From: Hevea brasiliensis
Taxonomy: Eukaryota > Streptophyta > Magnoliopsida > Malpighiales > Euphorbiaceae
Assembly (NCBI RefSeq): GCF_030052815.1
Contig: NC_079510.1
Span: forward strand, 27,481,823 to 27,545,822
Length of the DNA: 64,000 bases
Reading direction: 5' to 3'
The notes beneath the pieces were generated by a model. The model was not told where the DNA came from and searched no databases. It was given only the letters and a program-made list of their open reading frames with translations. Position 1 is the stretch's first letter. Each line of letters starts with the position of its first letter. Shown piece by piece: positions 56,814 through 64,000 of the stretch. Both the position numbers and the translations under genes were made by a program.

Positions 56814-57285
56814 CATTGGTCATTGTGTTGGGCTTGGAATTGTCTCCACTTAAGTCATTTTGGCTTGGTTTCCCCATACTTTATATTTCTTCATTTTATT
56901 TGTCTTTTTTTGATGTGGGACACCAACACTCTCCCTTAAGTGCAATTGGATTGGATTCAAGTTTATGTGTCCAGTTGTCACTTGTACTACATGCAATAAC
57001 CCATTTAGAGTCTAGCCTTTTCTTTTTGGCTTGGCTCTATGGGTTTAATTCTTTTTCTTTACTAGCCATGGATCCATCTAGGTTTGTCTCTTGTGGCATT
57101 GCCCATCGTATGCCATGTCAAAATTTGTTCTGACCTGAAGAGTTTGGATAACTATCGACATTGGTCATTGTGTTCAGTTTGGGGTTGTCTTCGCTAAAAA
57201 AGCTTAAACCAATTTGGCTTGGCTTTCCCTTGCTTTATATTTTGTTCATCTTGTTCACCTTTTTCTGATGTGGAACACTAACAGT
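56814..57285 (-). repeat. Two diverged copies of a TGTGGGACACCAACA-type repeat
   Basis: 56814..56935 and 57158..57275 share CATTGGTCATTGTGTT, TTGGCTTGG(T/C)TT, CTTTATATTT and GATGTGG(G/A)ACACTAAC-like blocks. In reverse complement this is the GTGTTGGTGTCCCACATC repeat common in dicots. The open frame 56816..57133 over it is not a gene. Confidence 0.55.
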
Positions 57286-57670
57286 TTTTACTTGTCTAGC
57301 TTCTAAGCTTCATTTACTTAAAAGGTTACATAGTTTTAAATATAATATTAAACTGCATTAGGTAATTATTTGTGCACAAAATGGATTTTACTCCATTGAG
57401 CATTTCAAAAAGCTATATGACATTTGTTTTTCAAGTGTCTATGATTGCGAGTATGCCAAGAACACTAAGATCCCAATTGTGTAATGTAAATATGATGTTT
57501 TGACTTCTAATTAGAACAATTGTGTGGTGGGAAATTAAGTACCTAATTTTTTTCTACATTTCCTTGACTCTACTAGAATGCGTTTCGTCAAGATTTTATC
57601 TACAATAACTAATTTTGTTGAATTAAAAGTTGATTGATTGCTAAATAGTAAATTGAGTGCTTGTGCTCTT

Positions 57671-60600
57671 TGTCACACCCTACTACTCTGTAAGATGTAG
57701 CATGATCCCGTAGTACACCTAATGAATTACAGTACTTCGCCTATCGATAACCCATTAGATATACTACAAGGGATTTTAAAACAATTTTCGTGAAATTTAA
57801 ATCATCGATTAAAATCTGGTGTTATAAAATTTTTTTTCAAAATTTCGGCAAGGTACCGGCTGTGTTTTGAGAAAGCAGTTCTTCAAACCTGAAAAGAAAA
57901 ACACTCTCAAAATGTTTTCTCAAATCCAACTCTAATAAACTTCATTTCAACTCACAATTCAATCTCAATAACCAAATCAATTTATTTTCAAACCAACCTC
58001 ATCATAAAAGAAACATTACCTTGGTTACAAGACTCAAAATTAATATTACAAAACTATTCAGGTAAATGAAATCTCAAATTTATATTTACAATAATTTACA
58101 TTTAATTACATACCAAAATATTTTACAAGAGTTTTTATACAACTGTTCAAATAATTTACATACATATTATTACATGCATACATCAAAACCTGTGTACATG
58201 GGTATACCTGGAGCTGATCTGAATATCTCTTCAAAGAAACTTACTCAATTGCTCTATGCTCTTTTCACCTGCGACAGCACACAAAGCTATCGCTGAGTGG
58301 TGAACTCAGTGGTGCACAACTATAATTTAAAACATAATACAATATACATTGACAAAATTTACAGCAAATAATTTGGAAATCTAAATACTCATCAAATTCC
58401 GAAACTCAAAATATTCATTGCCAATAATATAAATTATTTGTATAAAATGACTTTGATCAAGAAATTCAATTTATCAAATCATAACTAACCATTTAAGGTA
58501 ATTCCAACAATTTATTGGAAATAAAGATTAATTCCAACAAAATCAATTATACATAAATCATAATTGAAATCACAATTCTTTACTATTCAAAAACCATTCT
58601 TTATCTCAAAAGCCATTCTTTATCTCAAAAGCCATTCTTTATCTCAAAAACCATTCTTTATCTCACTAACTATGCAAGACTAATTCGAAAGGGCCACCTT
58701 CGGGGTGATTCTAACTCCCTATGGTCGGAGAGGTCGAATCATCGTGCACAATATACATCACAATAATGAAACTTCCGAAAGGGCCATAACATAAAAAACT
58801 TAGATCTAACCTCTAATAAGGGGAGAATCTAAGCCTGTGCACGTACCATGGTAATCAAAACACAACTAACTCCATTGTCTTCTCAACAAATGAGAGAGAC
58901 GGGTAATAACCTAGTCAAACATCTATAGTGAGATATAAAACAATATCACAATCCTTTTAGTGAGCATAAATCACAATACAATTCGATTCAAAGTCAATTC
59001 CAATATCCAATAATTTTTATACTCATCACAATCCAAATCATAAATTTACATTTTTCTATGCAAATTGCCCATCACAATTCAAAACATGTTCTATCATAAT
59101 TTTCCAAAACATAATTTATTCAATTCGCAACAATGCTTAATACTTGTGGAAATACCATTTCACAAAGCTAAATTCATACATACTATAAAAATTTCAAAAA
59201 TCATTGAATTAAATCCAATGCTTGCTAAACATAAAACATAAGAAAAATATATCATTTAATCATATAAAATATTCAGAACAAAATCAGTTAAAAACTAATT
59301 GTGCACAAACCTGGTTTGAGTCACCTCTACGCCTTGACTCAATGTTCCTTATACTTCTCAATATCCTTTTCAACTGAAACACACAATTTAAAGTGTTTCA
59401 GTACTCAATGAATATGTTTCTAACAATAAAATCCAATATCTAAATTTTCTTGGTACTATTCTCTTCAATTCATTTCATTAGTCAACCTATAATGTTGACC
59501 CTTGATGTACTGTAAGTGAGTCAATCTAATGTTACCAATATGTCACATTTTATAGCCCTTTAGTGTTGGTATATATTACCAAATTCATTTTCAAGTGTAT
59601 TACATTTTATTGTAATTTACCGGATTTCGGTACACTATTTTGACCTAGCTGGATGACCTAGTTTACTCAGTTTTCGGGTTTTGGTCCAAACTACAAACTT
59701 GTAGGTCTATGTCTTATTACACGCAGGGAAAAATTTCAGGTCATTCTGAGTTGTGTAGACCAAGATATGGTCAATTTACCAATGCTGGATAGAATGCACT
59801 AAAATGGTAAACTTAGGTCATTTTTAGGTCACTTTTGGTTCGGCCAGTTTTGGTACCCGAACTTGTGCAAGCTATTTGGCTTGGTTCTGGCCATTTCTGG
59901 GCTTTGGTGTCTTCATAAGAATTGTAGATATATGTCTAAACTATTCATGGTAAAAATTTCAGGTTAATTGGACCTGTTTTGAGTGAGTTATGGTCAAAAC
60001 ACTAACTGCTGTCTAAATAGTCAATTTTCAGGCTTTCAAGTCACTAATCCGGATTTGGTCATTTTTCAAGTTACCTTCTAGGCAGAATTTAGGTAAGCTT
60101 CCTTCATGAAAGTTGGCACATTTTGTGCCTAGTTTCACCTCTAATTGATCTCATACCAATTGGAGTCATACACTTAAGGTTCTAAACTAAAGTGTACACT
60201 GCCCTGTTACGCATTATTCAACACTTACTAATTACACATTCAATACTTACTAAGTTTACCTTTCATGCCAATTCTGATTTGGTACCATAACATTAACACA
60301 CTTTACATCACATTTTGGTCATTTTGGGCAACTTGTAACCACTCTCAACATACACATTATAACTCATAATTTTCAAAATCCAATTACAATAATTTAACCA
60401 CATGAACATACCCCATTTACATGTCCAAATCCAAATAATTATTCACATACACATGCTACCACCATAAGCAATATAATTCAACAATATTTGATGAACTTAA
60501 ATACTTCAATCTTCTTCATGAGACTGCCACAAGTTTACACATTCCCATCAACTTCCATTTTCACTTTTTAAGCTTACAAATCAAACTTTACACATGGAAT

Positions 60601-61686
60601 TCAACTTCAATACAATTAAACATTTAAATCAACATCCAAACAACCATTTACATGCAAGGAAAAGCTCTTCATGGTGAGGTTTCATGGCTGCCAAAATGCT
60701 CCATCACCAATAATTCGTCAAACCTCAAATTTCTTCCATAATTCAACTACCCACAACCTTAGTTACACTTTTAATGAAACAAGAATTAAAAACACCCACT
60801 TACCTCTTTTGGACTTCTTCAAAACTCCACCAAAACTTCCCTTTCTTGCTCCTAAAATGTTGCCCAAGGTGTGTACTCCAACTTTAATGAAGAAGACTTG
60901 ATGGTTCCATGGCTTGATCTTGAGTGGATGAAGCTCCACACATGGACGTCAATGGAGTTTTGGAAGGAGTTTCAATTCGGCTTAGTGAAGAAAGAAGAAG
61001 AAGAGTAGAAAATGAGATAGTAGACTTGTCCACATTTGTCCATATGTGTTTACAAATTCTGCCTTAGTGCCCCACTAACTCATTTTAACATTTTAATAAT
61101 CCAAAGTTTCATAATTCAAATTAATTCCTCACATTTTCCCTAATTTTCATTACATATCTAATTTTCTTTTTTTTTTATGGGGTCCCCAATTTTAATACTA
61201 TTTATTTTTAATGGACATTTAGGTCAAAAGGCAACTCGGGGTGTCAATTGACCACAATGCCCCTATTCGGGTTGCATTCCCGATTTTTCGGTAACACTGA
61301 GTTTTGTCGTTTTCTCGATTTCTCGTTTTTCTTTGCACTAATTAATTAATTTTTCTTTGATATTTCTAATGAAATTTATACTTCAATAAATCTTTAATTA
61401 TATCTCAAAATTAAATTCTGAGGGTTCCCTACAGTCTTGGGGTCGGCTATTGCCTGCGCTATAACTTCTCCGTGCGATCACCCATCGCTGCGGTGCTGGC
61501 TCATTTAACTTAGTTTCTTTTCATTGCTATTATTTTTTCTTTGTTTTTTTTATATTTTCTTTTCTTGTATTTTATTAGTTTATGTCTCCTCACTAACATT
61601 TAAATATAATTTCAAGCATCCTAACTGTCCGAACAAACACTGTCATCGGAATAGTAGAACGCACTACCGAACATAGGGGTGTTACA
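57671..61686 (-). repeat. 3' LTR of the LARD-like element (4016 bp)
   Basis: TG/CA ends. Double stem-loop 58272..58309, conserved block 57869..57884, 19-bp tandem array 58594..58670. The first ~1 kb is closely similar to 63005..64000. The + strand frame 58066..58296 recurs at 63399..63629 and simply reflects the repeat. Confidence 0.85.
58594..58670 (+). repeat. 19-bp tandem array, four units
   Basis: Unit CCATTCTTTATCTCAAAAG, starting at 58594, 58613 and onwards. The same array is in the second LTR from about 63927 to the window end. Confidence 0.85.
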
Positions 61687-61700
61687 ATTCTCCCCCCCTT
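61687..61700 (-). other. Polypurine tract of the LARD-like element
   Basis: Element strand AAGGGGGGAGAAT just before the LTR start TGTAACACCCC. Confidence 0.8.
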
Positions 61701-62122
61701 AAAATAAATTTTATCCGCGAAATTTTACCCAATAGCCGTCTTACAATATTCACACGTTTATTTCCTCCTTTCTATATGATCGTATAATCTTCTTTCGTCT
61801 GAATTTGTGTAAGACTTTTAACAATCTAATATAACATTTACTTTGTTTATACAGCACTAATCTTTTCTTACTATTGTTTTGTCTAATATTTCGATTCATG
61901 TTCCCTTTTTGAAAGACCATTGAGGTCGTATTAGAATTACTTATCTAATCATGGGTCCTTTGACCATTCTAGTCAACAATCTTACTCATTCGTAACATTT
62001 CTTTGTTCTATCTGAATCAACTGTTCAAATTTTTACTTCCACAACTCTTTTTGTCTATTAACAAAACATATAGTTCTAACACTAATATACAACTAAGTAG
62101 TGCTGGGATCAAACAAAAATAA

Positions 62123-62578
62123 TTAATTGTTTCTTTTAAAAATTAAGAACTTACCAGCAGTGACATCCAAAGTTTCTGTTCTTTCCCCTTGGCGCATAGT
62201 GGACGCTCTAACTGATGCGCTACTATGTTCGGGTTGATTCACTGTGTTATGATTGTGAGGAGTACCAACTCTATTTCTATCTCGACCTCTGCTGACTATC
62301 TGTGAACTTTCGAGAGTAGATCGAGGTACTCTAGTACAATTTCTAACAAAGTGTCCAAGCTTTCCACAATTGTAGTAGACTCCAGAGGCCTTACGACAAA
62401 TACCTCCATGTAGCTTACCACAAACATGGCAGAAACGGGCAGAATAGGAATTTCTGGTTGTTCGACGACTAGATCTTGGTGTTCTCTGCCCTGATGATCC
62501 GCCTCTGTCATATCCCTGAGCTCGGGGTTTCTCAAATTCTTTTCTCTTTCTCAAATTACTGTTCGAGCTCTGACTCAT
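62123..62578 (-). pseudogene. Gag C-terminal fragment with degenerate zinc knuckle
   Basis: 151 codons starting MSQSSNSNLRKRKEF. A basic, Ser/Arg-rich stretch is followed by CHVCGKLHGGIC and VYYNCGKLGHFVRNC. This is the paired Cys/His layout of chromovirus gag, but Tyr stands where the first Cys of the CX2CX4HX4C knuckle is expected, so zinc binding is probably impaired. Capsid sequence upstream is mostly lost; the region to 62940 holds scattered gag-like remains. The only coding sequence left in the element. Confidence 0.7.
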
Positions 62579-62985
62579 AGGTCTCTCCCTCTTCTCTATT
62601 TCATGTTGCCCTTGTGGGGGTTAGATCTGTACTTGAGTTTGAGCTGACAGAATATCATACATTTGTTGAAAGAAAGTGGCCATTTGCTGGGCCATTTGTG
62701 CAGTAATTTGTACCGGTAAAACTGGTACAGTTAGGCCTTCGACACTTTGTGGAGCTGGGGTCTCAACTTATACTTCTGCCATCACAGACTGTTCTATTGT
62801 CTCATTCTTTTCTTTCATATCTTTTCACAGGATTTTCTATTCCTGTACAACCAACACAAGGAGATTCCTCTCTATTAGTTCATATTTATGATGTAAATGT
62901 ACTATATGTATCAAACATTTGAGCAGTTGTAGTTACCAATAAAAAAATTTCAAATTCACAGTTCGAAATTTACTTTAAAACCATT

Positions 62986-62997
62986 GCTCTGATACCA
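62986..62997 (-). other. Primer binding site of the LARD-like element
   Basis: Element strand TGGTATCAGAGC, seven bases after the LTR end. Initiator tRNA-Met type. Confidence 0.85.
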
Positions 62998-63004
62998 CAA
63001 AACA

Positions 63005-64000
63005 TGTCACACCCTACTCCTCTGTAAGATGTAACATGATCCCGTAGTACACCTAATGAATTACCGTACTTCACCTACCAATAACCCTTTAGATATACTA
63101 TAAGGGATTTTAAAATAATTTTCGTGAAATTTAAATCATCGATCAAAATCTGGTGTTATAAAATTTTTTTCAAAATTTCGGCAAAGTGTCGGCTGTGTTT
63201 TGAGAAAACAGTTCTTCAAACCTGAAAAGGAAAACACTCCCAATATGTTTTCTCAAATACAACTCTAATAAACTTCATTTCAACTCACAATTCAATCTCA
63301 ATAATCAAATCAATTTATTTTCAAACCAACCTCATCATAAAAGAAACATTACCTTGATTACAAGACTCAAAATTAATATTACAAAACTATTCAGGTAAAT
63401 GAAATCTCAAATTTACATTTACAATAATTTACATTTAATTACATACCAAAATATTTTACAAGAGTTTTTATACAACTGCTCAAATAATTTATATACATAT
63501 TATTACATGCATACATCAAAACCTGTATACATGGGTATACCTGGAGCTGATATGAATATCTCTTTAAAGAAACTTACTCAATTGCTCTATGTTCTTTTCA
63601 CCTGCGACAACATACAAAGCTATCGCTAAGTGGTGAACTCAGTGGTACACAACTATAATTTAAAACATAATACAATATACATTGACAAAATTTACAGTAA
63701 ATAATTTGGAAATCTGAATACTCATCAAATTCCAAAACTCAAAATATTTATTATCAATAATATAAATCATTTGTATAAAATGACTTTGATCAAGAAATTT
63801 AATTTATCAAATCATAACTAACCATTTAAGGTAATTCCAACAATTTATTGAAAATAAAGATTAATTCCAACAAAATCAATTATACATAAATCATAATTGA
63901 AATCACAATTCTTTACTATTCAAAAACCATTCTTTATCTCAAAAGCCATTCTTTATCTCAAAAGCCATTCTTTACCTCAAAAACCATTCTTTATCTCAAA
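63005..64000 (-). repeat. 5' LTR of the LARD-like element, cut by window end
   Basis: TGTCACACCCTACTCC..., matching 57671 onward. Conserved block 63202..63217, stem-loops 63605..63642, 19-bp array from about 63927. Confidence 0.85.

Larger units (their letters stand above)
57671..64000 (-). mobile_element. Ty3/gypsy derivative with ~4-kb LTRs and 1.3-kb interior (LARD-like)
   Basis: LTR 57671..61686 (4016 bp; TGTCACACCC...GGGTGTTACA on the + strand), polypurine tract 61687..61700, interior 61687..63004, primer site 62986..62997, second LTR from 63005 to beyond the window end. Element orientation is -. The interior keeps only a gag fragment and lacks protease, RT and integrase, so it must depend on another element's enzymes. 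Target duplications cannot be tested because the right end is outside. Confidence 0.85.

Noticed and set aside
56816..57133. 105-codon open frame with hydrophobic stretches
   Set aside because: It covers one copy of a dispersed TGTGGGACACCAACA repeat whose second copy has no open frame, and has no recognisable domain.
58594..58670. CRISPR-like array
   Set aside because: 19-bp units are directly contiguous without unique spacers, inside a plant LTR.

Overview
This window is repeat-rich chromosomal DNA from a flowering plant, most likely a eudicot. It contains one clearly functional gene. That gene is a six-exon RABH1/RAB6-type small GTPase on the + strand (43965..54171). It is read as 208 residues with all Rab signature motifs and a C-terminal Cys-Ala-Cys prenylation signal. 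The species cannot be fixed from the sequence alone; Malpighiales/Euphorbiaceae is only a guess.

Left part (1..33179): a stack of nested LTR retrotransposons. Positions 1..2960 hold the 3' end of a + strand Ty3/gypsy Tekay/Del-like chromovirus: integrase, chromodomain and a partial LTR. Fragments of other gypsy LTRs follow (2961..6825). An old Ty1/copia LTR begins at 6826. It is split by a second copia element of the same family (7864..27643), and that element is itself split by an almost intact 11-kb Tekay-like element on the - strand (10625..21695). The Tekay-like element has a perfect 5-bp target duplication (ATTGG), 3.1-kb LTRs, an initiator-Met tRNA primer site and a polypurine tract. 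The old copia LTR resumes at 27644. It is followed by an inverted copy of the copia LTR (28215..30127) and a + strand gypsy LTR (30128..33179).

Middle part (33180..43964): more gypsy LTR material, including a 3.5-kb solo LTR (36612..40105) nested in another LTR. Next comes a decayed fragment that looks like an endogenous pararetrovirus (41246..42330). Last is an A+T-rich inverted-repeat element, centred on an (AT)n run, just upstream of the RABH1 gene.

RABH1 gene: introns 1 and 2 are large (2.3 and 6.0 kb). Intron 1 carries long G and C/CT tracts. Intron 2 carries a decayed gypsy element into which a further LTR has been inserted. Splice sites and reading frame are intact throughout.

Right part (54172..64000): about 3.5 kb of A+T-rich spacer with two kinds of short repeat, then a - strand gypsy derivative. 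The derivative has about 4-kb LTRs around only 1.3 kb of internal DNA, and it is cut off by the window end.

The most unusual signals are in the retrotransposons. The Tekay-like family has a 75-bp spliceosomal-type intron four codons after the integrase catalytic Glu, present in both copies here. Several divergent gypsy LTR families share a stem-loop with compensatory base changes about 580-730 nt from the LTR end. They also share a recurrent ~95-nt module spaced at about 200 nt, and a conserved 16-nt block.
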